Shown: piece after piece, positions 1-11,005 of the stretch
How positions within the stretch are numbered: the first letter of the stretch is position 1
How the letters are laid out: every line of letters starts with the position of its first letter
Assembly: GCA_031002005.1 (NCBI GenBank)
Contig: CM061919.1
Location: 32,577,088-32,641,087, forward strand
DNA from: Vandiemenella viatica
Taxonomy: Eukaryota > Arthropoda > Insecta > Orthoptera > Morabidae
Length of the DNA stretch: 64,000 nucleotides
Direction of reading: 5' to 3'
Program-made: the position numbers and the translations under genes
Notes under the pieces: model-generated
What the model saw: only the letters and a program-made list of their open reading frames with translations
Told to the model about the DNA's origin: nothing
Databases searched by the model: none

Positions 1-195
1 ATTTTTTAATATCTTTAATGTATATAATATTTCTTATAACAAAACTTCGCGAGCCACCACATAGCCGTGATTTGAGCTAGTTATCAAATGTTAGAGCTAA
101 GTAGTAATATATTATATGGGAACTGTATAATTAGCATAGGTATTCCCGTTGTGAACTAAAAAAATTAAAAATTAAATTTTAGTTTAAAAAATTAA
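1..195. other. AT-rich flank, no gene
   Basis: The stretch is AT-rich, with short A/T runs and no coding signal that I can support. It leads directly into the inverted repeat of the MITE that follows. Confidence 0.5.
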
Positions 196-584
196 GCTTT
201 TGTAGCAATGTGAACTAAAAAGTTAAAAACAATCTTTAAATACAAAAATTTTGTTCAACGGCTCTAGGACGTCCCACAATTCGGCATAATTTTCTTAATT
301 AAGCTCAAAATAAGATTAATGTCACTGATTAAAAAGTTAACTTTAATATAAAAAAAGCGTGGGGTACTCTCTGCTTGTGCCTAATGACTCTTCCTTAACG
401 AACAGCTAGCAATTAAAAAAATTAAGATTATTGATATCTATCACCCCACACTTTTTTAAATTAAAGATAACTTTTTAACTAATTACTTTATTCTTATTTT
501 AAGCTTATTCAAGAAAAATTGTTGAACAAAATTTTCATATTTAAAGATTATTTTTAACCTTTTAGTTCACTTTGCTACAAGAGC
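196..584. mobile_element. MITE-like inverted-repeat element
   Basis: The two ends match as inverted repeats over about 140-170 bases. The left end begins GCTTTTGTAGCAA and the right end, read on the minus strand, begins GCTCTTGTAGCAA. The match continues inward through AGTTAAAAA and AATCTTTAAAT blocks to a shared GTGGGGT core at about 360 and 445. The centre is an unpaired stretch of about 80 bases, and the left arm carries about 25 extra bases near 285. There is no coding capacity, which fits a non-autonomous DNA element. I could not find a clear target-site duplication, so the superfamily is not assigned. Confidence 0.6.
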
Positions 585-599
585 GTGTATTTTAGATTT

Positions 600-1121
600 T
601 TAAACTTTTTTTTTTTTTTGTTCCAATTTCTTACCAACAAAAGAAAATTTTTCCATTCCCTTATGCATGAAATCGAACTCCAGCTTGTAGTCATGGCTGT
701 CTTTCTCCTTACAAGCACTATTCCCAATTCTTTGACCAATATCCTTCCAAGCCCCACCCTCCTCTACTCCAATGACTTCCAATCCAGCTTCTATATGATA
801 TCAGTTACTGACTGAGTACTGCGACAATTTGCACAAACAAATCCAGCTGCTCTTCTTTGCACACCCTCCAGCTCCTGCATTTGATAACGAAAATGTGGGT
901 CCCTAAGTACACCACCAGTTTCAACCAGTGGTGTGACCAAAGGTTTATAACCCAATGCTCTAACTTAACTGATATTCCTCATATCAACCTCTCCAGTAAA
1001 TGAAGGATTTTTTAACCTTTTCCTACCACCTGCCAAATGTGCTCTGTCCAGTTAAGTTTGTTATCAAACGTTATGCCAAGATATTTACACTTCAAGCCTC
1101 CAACAAGCAATTCTGACAACG
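600..1121 (-). pseudogene. 3' part of an old LINE RT (interrupted)
   Basis: Minus-strand translation gives the C-terminal part of a non-LTR reverse transcriptase. A K-YLGITFDNKLNW block near 1050-1090 is the conserved region downstream of the catalytic core. Further on is an LEGVQRRAA-like segment near 850-880, which is typical of LINE C-termini. Several stops and frameshifts interrupt it. A T run at about 607-619 could be the poly(A) tail read on the other strand. The upstream half of the same protein appears at 13139-14480, on the far side of the giant inverted-repeat element, so one LINE copy was split. A related fragment lies at 20880-21560. Confidence 0.65.
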
Positions 1122-1126
1122 CCCTA
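1122..1126. other. Candidate target-site duplication CCCTA (left)
   Basis: CCCTA directly precedes the left end of the giant inverted-repeat element and recurs just after its right end at 13139-13143. Joining the flanks at this pentamer restores a continuous LINE reading context. The exact boundary is uncertain by one base. Confidence 0.5.
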
Positions 1127-1168
1127 AGTAGATAGAAGAGCTTTTTTGAAGCACAAAGTTTACTTTTC

Positions 1169-1254
1169 CGCCATCAGAGGGCAGCAAAACTGATGGCACT
1201 ACTGTCGCCCGTGTGACGTCACTAGTTTACTTGGCGGTCACCAGAGGACGCCAC
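1169..1254. promoter_or_regulatory. CTCF-like and CRE-like motif cluster, left terminus
   Basis: Within 90 bases of the left end are CCATCAGAGGGCAG (about 1171-1184) and CACCAGAGGACGCC (about 1239-1252). Both resemble the vertebrate and insect CTCF core CCASYAGRKGGCRS. Between them is TGACGTCA (about 1215-1222), the palindromic CRE/ATF site. The right terminus has the same arrangement in mirror image. Motif resemblance is seen directly; binding is not shown. Confidence 0.4.
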
Positions 1255-1987
1255 CTGTCAACCGCACGGCTTGTCACCACCCGGGCCGACGTTGCTGACC
1301 TCAATTTGCACGGCTATTTCTGGGATGTACCGTTAACCTATGACGCGGCAACAGGATTCCCAGTCTTAGTATTTCTGATACAATATCCCCGTGGCGAACG
1401 TCACAAACCGCTACACAACAAGTGTCACACGCCATCTTATTTTCAGCGCATATTAGCGACGTCACAAGCTACCGCTATACACTAAGAATATCATGGAATA
1501 GCAGGGAATGCGGCTGCTTGCTGGCGCTATTTCAGAATCATGTGTCTGGTGTCTTTCCTCAACGAAACATTCTAAAATAGGCAAATACGTCGTCTGTTAG
1601 AGTTATATTACGCGAAAATCGAAAATTTTGTTTTCATCCTGGCCGAACAGAAATACTGCTTGTTGAATTGAATAAAAAATAAGTTATAGACTATTTAAAA
1701 GCATAAATTTTTCCTTTAATATACGTTAACGGCCTAAATGGAAAAACGTCATTAACTCAGTATGAAATTTCGGTAGACGGAGAAGTTAACGATAGCCGCG
1801 ACAAATTAAAAATACATTCACAGACAAAGATATGGAAAAACAACAGCTTTTCGAGTTCTAGAACATGATACATACTTTCACTTTATGAAGCTTCTAGAGC
1901 TCAACAGCAGTTCAGCGCATAACCTGTTCTGACATTTGGAGCAGGAACAGCACTAGAAAAACACGAAAAATTGTTCTCATTGGGCAT

Positions 1988-3213
1988 AACACACTATAAT
2001 ATCCTCACCAATTCACAATTTGGGTTCAAAAAAGGATCATCCATAGAAATGGCTATATATTCATTTTTAAATAACACATTTGAGGAACTGAATAATAAAA
2101 TGAATCCTGTAGGAATATTTTGTGATCTTGCAAAAGCATTTGACTGTGTAAATCGTGAATTACTTTTGAAAAAAATGGAATACTATGGTATTTTTGGGAC
2201 CGCAGGTAAATGGTTTAAATCATACATTGAAAGCCGAATGCAAAAAGTTTCAATTTTTGATTCTAAAATCAGTAAAGATGCTTCATCAGACTGGGAGAAA
2301 ATAAAACATGGAATTCCACAAGGCTCTGTCTTAGGTCCCCTCCTCTTTCTGTTATACATCAATGACCTTCCTGGAAATTTATCCGACAAAGTTAAGAGTG
2401 TTTTATTTGCAGATGACACTAGCCTGACTGTGCGTAAAACACCAAACAGTACTATAGAATTTAATGTAAATGAAGTACTTAGAGTAGTAGCAAATTGGTT
2501 TAAGGCAAATTCATTAAAATTAAATTTTGAAAAAACACATTATATTAGGTTTAAAACAAAAAACTATGCACAGCCAGAAATATGTATAAACTATAAAAAC
2601 AACACAATCTTAGAAACAGAGAGTATAAAATTTCTTGGTATTAAAATATATCAGAAACTCTGTTGGCATGATCATATCACTACACTAATGACAAAGTTAT
2701 GTAGTGCCACCTTCGCAATACTAACACTTTCTCTAACAGCAGATCTAGAATTAATGAAACAGGTGTACTCCTCATTTTTTCATTCAGTAATGTCATATGG
2801 CAAAATTTTTTGGGGAAACTCTTCACAAAGTAAATAAGTTTTCATAGCACAGAAAAGAGCTATTAGGTTTCTGTGTAGCGTAAAACCAAGAACTTCTTGC
2901 AGACAACTCTTTAAGAAACTCAATGTATTCTCAGTATATATATTCTCTCATGAGCTTTGTCATAGAAAATTTTAATCTGTTTACACCTAATTCACAGGTA
3001 CACAGTTTCAATACAAGAAACTTGCATAAAAAACAAACATCTCTGTCATTAGTACAAAGAGGAGTTAATTATTCTTGGATACATCTGTTTAATAAACTAC
3101 CTAATCGTATAAAACAGATTTCAGATAATAAAGATGTATTCAAACTAACACTTAGAGATTATCTTATTGGCAACTCCTTCTACTCCATTCAAGAATTTGA
3201 AGAAAATAATTAA
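1988..3213 (+). pseudogene. Reverse transcriptase fragment (LINE)
   Basis: The reading frame starts inside the RT palm at the FGFKKGSS motif. It continues through DLAKAFDCVNR (first catalytic aspartate), GIPQGSVLGPLLF and the catalytic core LFADDTSL near 2405-2430, then KFLGIKI in the thumb. A stop at about 2835 and a frameshift near 2950 break the C-terminal region, which ends in the RDYLIGNSFYS segment at about 3150-3213. Endonuclease and N-terminal RT are missing because of 5' truncation. The protein would have made cDNA by target-primed reverse transcription; this copy cannot. Confidence 0.85.
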
Positions 3214-3430
3214 TTGTACTCATTATGACGTTTACAAAACTCAGTTGCTAAAATGTATGTTTATTATTATTTCTTGTATTTGTAAAATATATATATATAT
3301 ATATATTTACTATGATATGACTCATATTATGTGTATATGTATCAACAATGACATGCTTCACATCCCAGAGGTACTTCCTCAGCAGGGATCCATGGAACAA
3401 GATTGATAAATAAATAAATAAATAAATAAA
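1988..3430 (+). mobile_element. 5'-truncated LINE inserted in the left arm
   Basis: Arm sequence common to both sides breaks after GTTCTCATTGGGCAT and resumes at about 3431 with the block that the right arm carries uninterrupted near 12250-12300. The inserted DNA encodes the second half of an RT and ends with an AAATA-type simple repeat tail (about 3405-3430), as expected for a 5'-truncated non-LTR retrotransposon. A (TA)n run lies at about 3285-3308 in its 3' UTR. A related truncated copy on the opposite strand is at 61191-61825. The clade looks CR1/Jockey-like but is not assigned. Confidence 0.8.
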
Positions 3431-4433
3431 TTCGCAATTGACTCATTTGCCATAGACTACGCCATTTCTCTCAAGTGATCCTGAGACAACGAATACTGTA
3501 TTGTCAGAACAGCGTTACCATAAACTTAACTTCTAAAACTAACTTCTTAGCAGAATGTCATCACTTTTCATCAATAACACTGAGGAAATCCACTTGCTTG
3601 CTGTTAGCGTTAGTTATTAAATTTCTTCCTAGCATTTTGTCATGTGTTATTAATATAGTGAACTATTTTAATTCATTAATTGTTAAATTACCATAAATTA
3701 AATTCTAAAATTATTTTTTAGTATTTCTTGGATAAAACTTATTGTTGCCTTCTGCAAATAGTATTTTTGGCTTAAATAACAAGTCTTTACTGGAAAACCA
3801 GCCCTCCTCCCCCCCCCCCCCCTCACTCTTCTTTACCTTATATCTTTGTATGTATTTAACTGCCATTTTTTTACAAACTCCAATTGTCTTATAACCCTTG
3901 ATGGTCATGCTCTTAACCCAAAACGCCTATTGTGATATGTCAGTTTTAAAAGTTTTTATCTATTTTATTTCTAATTTCATTCTCATAGTAAGAATACTAT
4001 ACTGCTCTATCATACCCAAGGAATAATTATACAAAATTGTTTTGTAGGGGTTTAGATAAATAAAAAACATAATTTCTTGATAAATGATACAGATTTATTG
4101 AAATTTAAAAATACATTTTATTGTATATTAATACATCATTCTATACTTATGGTTTCATTCCATGTGTGTCATAAGCTTCTCTTGCCTACACATTTGATTC
4201 GTCGCTTAGTATCCATCTATTGCCTTACACATTATGAAATTCCGTGCCAAAGCATGTATACCATTATATATTGCTAATGTTTAAGAGATGACAGATGATT
4301 TAATGTGGGTGACACATAATCTCTGTCACACATTGCTGTGAATAACATAGACGTGCAACTTACGGGGGTATCTCAAACTCTAATGTCACAAGGAAGAAAG
4401 AATTCATATAAACATCAAACCTCAGCATCTGGA

Positions 4434-4640
4434 CAGTGGCTCAGTGGTTAAGGCGTCTGACCGGAGGTAGAAAGGTCCTCGGTTCGAATCCTTGTCTGGG
4501 CGGTGATTTTCATAAGACCTTAACCCACCTTCACCTCTGGCACAGATTGCTGTGTAATGTAAAGTACGCCACAACGCTTCCGTGGCTCGGATTCCACGTT
4601 AAACTATAGGTCTCTTCTATGTATAACAACTCTATGGTTG
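4434..4640 (+). mobile_element. tRNA-derived SINE (left-arm copy)
   Basis: The head carries TGGCTCAGTGG (4437-4447), an RNA polymerase III A box, and GGTTCGAATCC (4481-4491), a B box, at the spacing of a tRNA gene. A tRNA-unrelated body follows, with the block CACCTCTGGCACAG. The same body occurs after the tRNA-like heads at about 10800-11005 (inverted) and 21164-21446, so this is a SINE family and not a tRNA gene. It lies in the palindrome arm. Confidence 0.8.
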
Positions 4641-6559
4641 TGTACACTTTCAAAAGCAAACATTCAAAACAAACGAAGGCCTAACGTGACATAAACCAGC
4701 ATTCATACTGGATTAAGGGGGAGCAAACAGTCAGCCAGTCGGATGAACAATTTTAATTTCACCATCATCTCTTGTCTCTGAGCTCAACATATTACTCTAT
4801 GCATAAAAAACACACCCGCACTCATTAAAGGATAAGTTTTAAGAAGGATTTGGGGCAGGTATAAAGCAAATGGATGTAGGTATGGGCAGTGTAGGTGAAA
4901 CACCAGTGGTAATTGTAAAGAATATTCAGCAAACAGTGAGAACAATACCTGATGAGGAGATGTACAAACTTTTTCTATGGTTTCAATAACCCTGGACCCA
5001 GAAAAAATCTATCAGTCGCAGCTAGCAGGTACCAAACTGTACAAACTAGCATCATCTCATTTCACCCACATAACGACAAACCATCTAGTAACATGTGCCA
5101 CTAGTACCACAAAGGTATGAGTAGATTCAACAACCTTTCTTAACACAGGTTGCAATGTCGTTCTTTGGATGCTCACTCATGGCTGCATACGTCACAAAAC
5201 ACACACACATTAGTGGTGGAAATGAACTACACATCCTACATGCGGACAGACGAGTGAAAGAAAGATATCACCATGTTTAAACTATAGCTAGTTTCCCTTG
5301 CACACTACATTTCATGTCCAAAAACTATGGACCCCATATTACACCAGTACATACATTCTATGACCTGACTGTGGGAAGGACATATAGTGAATAACCGGCG
5401 AAAAACAGTTCGTACCCCAAAGCTAACGGCAGCAAACTGTAAACAGAACAGTGAAATGGAAGAGTGCCTGGATTCCTGAAATCACTCCAGACGAATGCAA
5501 GGAAAGAGACCTTCAAAAGTCCATGACCGAATTCCTCACCATTCCTTGCCATACGTCCTTTCTAACCTCTAATGACGATGGCATCGACGAGGCACAAAGA
5601 CCGTAAAAAAGCCTGATATGCTGAAAATACTAGAATTTTGGATGGTAGTTGAAATTTGTCATATGTAACGACAGCAATGTGCCAGTAATAATACAAGGTA
5701 GACTGGGAAGTCAATATAGCCACGACAATCACCTAATTTAAAAATTCATTCACAGACAAAGCTATGGAAAAAAGCAGTGCATACGATAAGGTTACCAAAA
5801 TGCTCTTAGCTAACTGACAGTTTCATGGTCATCAAACAGACATCATAACCCACATTTTTCATAGAAGATATCTACATATTGACAAGTATCCAAAACGTTA
5901 CCATAGGTGCAGAAAATAGTTCTATTACGCCGAAGATAGGACCCATACATGAACCGTCGTAAATTGTTAGGTCATTTATATATGAAAGTGCGTGTTTGGA
6001 TATTTTATCCACTCAGGCCTCATCACCTAAAGTCCAGTGCCAGATTGTGGTCACGGTCAACTTGGGCTCCATACACCACTCAGAATTATTCTACCAATAT
6101 CCATTCCAATATAGTTATACGCCATATACAGCCCCCACCTCCCTCCCCCAATACTCTTCATATCTTCGAGTCAGCTCATTTACTATGTCATTTGTTGAAT
6201 GTTTTCCACTAATAAATCTAGCTCCCCCCTTTGCACCCTGCATTTGATGTACAAAAAATGTGGACTCCATACTACACCACTATAGGCAAGCAATGGTCTG
6301 ACTGTGGGTTTGTACCCAAGTACTTCGCTTCTCTGGCACACCCCCTCAGCACCCTCTCCATGAAATGATTTTTACCCCTAAGTGCATATAGTGAAAAACG
6401 TGAGACACTCAGTTCTTATGCCAACAAAAACAGTAGTAAACTGTAAACAGCACAGTGGAATGGGAGAGTGCTTGGAACAGTGGTTAGAAGCACACATTGA
6501 TGGTGAGTATAATTCTATAATCATATATTTTAAACTCAAATCCACAGAGGAATCACGCA

Positions 6560-8140
6560 CACATGCACATTTCCATGCCTACAGCGAGCTCAACACAACC
6601 CGCAACAAGATAGAACTCTCACAGAGGAAAAAGACACACACACACACATACATTAGTAAGGGAAATGAACTGCGCATCCTACATCCGGACAAACGAGTTA
6701 AAGAAAGTTTGGCATACATACCCAGAGAGAGAAACGTACACACACACACACACGTGCATGCATACAGCGAGTTCGACATAAACAATAGCATGCGTCATGG
6801 AAACGATGAAGTGGGACGGAATTGTCGTTACAACTGATTAACTGGACAGACTTCTCGTTACAAAAATCATCAGACTGACGAGTTAAAGTCGGGTATCACC
6901 ATACTTACATGAACGGAGAGAGACGCAGATACACATGTCCTTGCCTACAGCGAGTTTAGCACAACTACCGGCACCAATCTTGGAATGAAAAAGTGGTGCA
7001 GTACTTGTTACCTCATGACTGACTGAAAAACAGAACTCTACTCACATATCATCGGCTTGACGAGAGAGAGGGTGTGCAAAAAATGTTATATTTTCACCAC
7101 AGTCTTTATCCCATAAATAGTGTTCATCACACCCAATTGATTTCATGTACCGTCAACACATAGGTAACCACCACGTCTCCCCCACACCGCAACCCTTTCA
7201 GCCATTCATTAACAGTGCTCCCAGGTACCATGAGTTGCAATAGACACTTGACTATCAGCAGAGACCAGAACCCCTCATATTCATGCTAGACCTCACCCAC
7301 AAATCCATATGTCTCCACACACAAGCACAAAGAATCTTAAGTGGAGGAACAGCAAATCATACATCCAGACAGACGAGTTTAAGTAATGTATCGCCATATT
7401 TAAACATACAGACACAGAGAAAGACGCACATTTCCACGCCTAATAGTGAGCTCGATACAACAACCACCCCAATTATGTCAACGAAAAAGTGATACAGAAG
7501 CCGAATGACTCATGTCTGACAAAAAAAATCATCAGTAATATGTTGTCACGGTACCAAGCCCTTCACACCAAAATCGTCTCATTTACTCACACTGCAGACC
7601 TCTCTGCTATCCAGTACCATATGTCCTAGGTACAAATCTGTTCACATCATTACCACCAAGTCTATCGCACAGCTTGGTCATCAGACACATATATTATAAC
7701 TCCCAATATTCATACTTGGTCTCGCCCACAAATCCATACGTCACCACACATAGGCACACACAAACACAAGTATAGGATCAGAACATCATACATCCAGACA
7801 AACGCATTGCAGGAAGGAATCACTATATTTTCACACGCATACACAGAAAGACGCAAACACACGTGCATTTCCAAACCTACAGCGAGCTCGACACAACAAC
7901 TAGACCAATCATGACAGCTAAGAAGTTGGACAGATCCCCCATGACTGGCCAAAAATCTTCAGACAAACGTGTCAGAGTGTGTTTAAAGGATGATATGTTT
8001 TCGCAATTCATCTCAGTACTCATGTGGTACGGATTATTCATCACACCCAATAGACTACATGAATCATCAACACATAGGAAGACAGTCATTGTGAAATCTC
8101 AATATCGAGTATAACACAATTCTGATAGACACACAACCAC
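6560..8140 (+). repeat. Degenerate internal repeats in the palindrome spacer
   Basis: The unpaired centre (about 6656-8494) contains diverged copies of a block that begins CATTTCCA-GCCTACAGCGAG(C/T)TC, followed by a CACAACAA segment and then an ATGACTG(A)C motif. Copies start near 6560, 6760, 6935, 7425 and 7865. CA-rich dinucleotide runs (for example 6630, 6740 and 8150) lie between copies. No ORF with recognisable content was found. The rest of the spacer to 8494 is CA/TG-rich and unremarkable. Confidence 0.55.
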
Positions 8141-9944
8141 ATAGAAAGACACACACACACACTGACATGACCATGCATACACACAGTTCCGTACATCACT
8201 ACACACATACAGGTAACACAAGGAAAGGGACAGAACACTCTACGTCCAGAAAAGTTGCAGCTGTGTGAAGTGTGATATGTCTTTGTCACACACACAGCAC
8301 TTATTACACCCAACTGATTAGGTCCACCATCAAAACATGGGTGGCCACTGATGGTGAAATATCGATATGGAGTAGAATATTATCGCCATTATTAGACACA
8401 CAACCACACAGTAACACGCACATTCACATACGTCCATACCAATACCACAAAGCTATAAGTTACCATATACATACTTGCAGTTCTTTTCCTAGACTAATGT
8501 ATGTGTGCGTGTGTGTGTGTCTTCTTCCTCTGTGTGAGTTCTATCATGGTGCGGGTTGTGTTGAGCTCGCTGTAGGCATGGAAATGTTCGTGTGTGCGTG
8601 ATTCCTATGTGGATTTGAGTCTAAAATATATGGTTATAGAATTATACTCACCATCAATGTGTGCTTCTAACCATTGTTTCAAGGCTTAGGCACTCTCCTA
8701 TTCAACTGTGCTGTTTACAGTATACTGCTGTTTGTATTGGCATACGAACTGTGTTTCTTACGTTTTTCACTATATGCACTTCGGGGTAAAAATCATTTAA
8801 TGGAGAGGATGATGAGGGGTTGCGCCAGAGAAGCGAAATACTTGGGTACAAACCCACAGTCAGACCATTGCTTGCCTATAGTGGTGTAGTATGGAGTCCA
8901 CATTTTTTGTACATCAAATGCAGGGTGCAAAGGGGGGGAGCTAGATTTATTAGTGGAAAACATTCAACTCGAAGATATGAAGAGTGTTGGGGGAGGGAGG
9001 GGGGGGGGGCTGAAAGGCGTATAATTATATTGGAATGGATATTGGTAGAATAATTCTGAGTGGTGTATGGAGCCCAAGTTGACTGTGACCACAATATGGC
9101 ACTGGACTTTAGGTGATGAGGCCTGAGTGGATAAAATATCCAAACACGCACTTTCATATATAAATGACCTAACAATTTACGACGGTTCATGTATGGGTCC
9201 TATCTTCGGCGTAATAGAACTATTTTCTGCACCTATGGTGACGTTTTGGATACTTGTCAATGTGTAGATATCTTCTATGAAAAATGTGGGTTACGATGTC
9301 TGTTTGATGACCATGAAACTATCAGTTAGCTAAGAGCATTTTGGTAACGTTATCGTGTGCACTGTTTTTTTTTCCATACCTTTGTCTGTGAATGAATTTA
9401 TAAATTAGGTGTTTGGCGTGGCTATGTTGACTTCCCAGTCTACCTTGTATTATTACTGGCACATTGCTGTCGTTACATATGACATATTTCAACGACCATC
9501 CAAAATTCTAGTATTTTCAGCATATCAGGCTTTTTTACGGGCTTTGTGCCTCGTCGATGCCATCGTCATTAGAGGTTAGAAAGGACATATGGCAAGGAAT
9601 GGTGAGGAATTCGGCCATGGAGTTTTGAAGGGCTCTTTCCCTGCATTTGTCTGGAGTGATTTCAGGAATCCAGGCACTCTTCCATTTCACTGTTCTGTTT
9701 ACAGTTTGCTGCCGTTAGCCGTTTTCGCAGGTTGTTCACTATATGTCCTTTGGGGCAAAAATCATGATGAGTGGATGTACCATACAAACGAATAACTTGT
9801 GTAAAAACCCACAGTAAGGTCATAGAATGTATGTAGTGGTGTAATATGCGCTCCACAGTTTTGGACTTGATATGTAGTGTGCAAGGGAATGCAGCTGTAG
9901 TGTAAATATGGTGGTATCTTTCTTTCACTCATCTGTCCGCATGT

Positions 9945-10390
9945 AGGATGTAGTTCATTTCCACCACTAATGTGTGTGTGTTTTGTGACGTATGCAGCCG
10001 TGAGTGAGAATCCAAAGTAAGACATTGCAGCCTGTGTTAAGAAAGGTTCTTGAGTCTTCTCATGCCTTTGTGGTACTACAGGCACTTGTTATTAGATGGC
10101 TTGTTGTTATGAGAGTGATATGAGATGATGCTGATATGATCAGTTTCATACATGTGCACATGCTACTAGGCGGCAAAGATGGCTTATTTTCCGAACGTAG
10201 GATGTGTAGTTCAATTCCACCATTAATGTGAGTGTGTTTTGTGATGTATGCAGCTGTGAGTGAACATCCAAAGTAAGACATTGCAGCCTGTGTTAAGAAA
10301 GGCTCTTGAATCTACTTATGCCTTTGTAGTACTAGTGGCACATGTTACTAGATGGTTTGTTGTTATGTGGGTGAAATGAGATGATGCTAA
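9945..10390. repeat. Local tandem duplication in the right arm
   Basis: The sequence GTAAGACATTGCAGCCTGTG and its surroundings occur at about 10016 and again at about 10273. Both copies are followed by TTAAGAAAGG-TCTTGA and a TTGTTGTTATG block. The opposite arm has a single copy (about 5040-5240), so the duplication happened after the palindrome formed or was lost on the other side. Confidence 0.65.
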
Positions 10391-10789
10391 TTTGTACAGT
10401 TTGGTACCTGCAAGCCGTGAATGATAGATTTTTTCTGGGTCCAGGGTTAATGAAACCATAGAAAAAGTGTGTACATCTCCTCATCAGGTATTGTTCTCAC
10501 TGTTTGCTGAATATTCTTTACAATTACCACTGGTGTTTCACCTACACTGCCCATACCTACATCCATTTGCTTCATACCTGCCCCAAATCCTTCTTAAAAC
10601 TTATCCATTAATGAGTGCGGGTGTGTTTTTTATGCATAGAGCAATATGTTGAGCTCAGAGACAAGAGATGATGGTGAAATTAAAATTGTTCATCCGACTG
10701 GCTGACTGTTTGCTCCCCCTTAATCCAGTATGAATGCTGGTTTATGTCACGTTAGGCCTTCGTTTGTTTTGAATGTTTGCTTTTGAAAG

Positions 10790-11005
10790 TTTACACAACC
10801 ATAGAGTTGTTATCCTTAGAAAAGACCTACAGTTTAACGTGGAATCCGAGCCACGGAAGCGTTCTGGCGAACTTTACATTACACAGCAATCTGTGCCAGA
10901 GGTGAAGGTGGGTTAAGGTCTTATGAAAATCACCGCCCAGACAAGGATTCGAACCGAGGACCTTTCTACCTCCGGTCAGACGCCTTAACCACTGAGCCAC
11001 TGTCG
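10790..11005 (-). mobile_element. tRNA-derived SINE (right-arm copy)
   Basis: This is the reverse-complement counterpart of the SINE at 4434-4640. The B box complement GGATTCGAACC is at 10945-10955 and the A box complement CCACTGAGCCA at 10989-10999. Its presence at the mirrored place in both arms means the SINE was there before the arms were duplicated or homogenised. Confidence 0.8.

Larger units (their letters stand above)
1127..6655 (+). repeat. Left arm of the giant inverted repeat
   Basis: This arm pairs with 8495-13138. It contains a LINE insertion (1988-3430) that is absent from the other arm, and it lacks about 300 bases that the right arm has at about 11920-12215. A segment near 1781-1845 (cacgacaa..ttcattcacagacaaag type) recurs in diverged form at 5709-5780, so the arm itself contains an older internal duplication. 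I see no ORF conserved beyond what the palindrome predicts. Stretches such as 3431-4430 and 4640-6300 hold only arm sequence. Confidence 0.7.

Noticed and set aside
4077..4277. 66-codon ORF repeated at 11159-11359
   Set aside because: Same explanation: mirrored arms. No recognisable domain and no codon-level constraint visible.
4434..4510. tRNA gene
   Set aside because: The A and B boxes are present, but the sequence continues into a body shared with two other copies, and the cloverleaf ends are poor. It is a tRNA-derived SINE.
5949..6247. Small protein conserved with 8876-9190 (begins MNRRKLLGHLYMK)
   Set aside because: The two frames are identical only because they lie in the mirrored arms of the palindrome. 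Conservation is of DNA and not of coding, and one frame has an indel.
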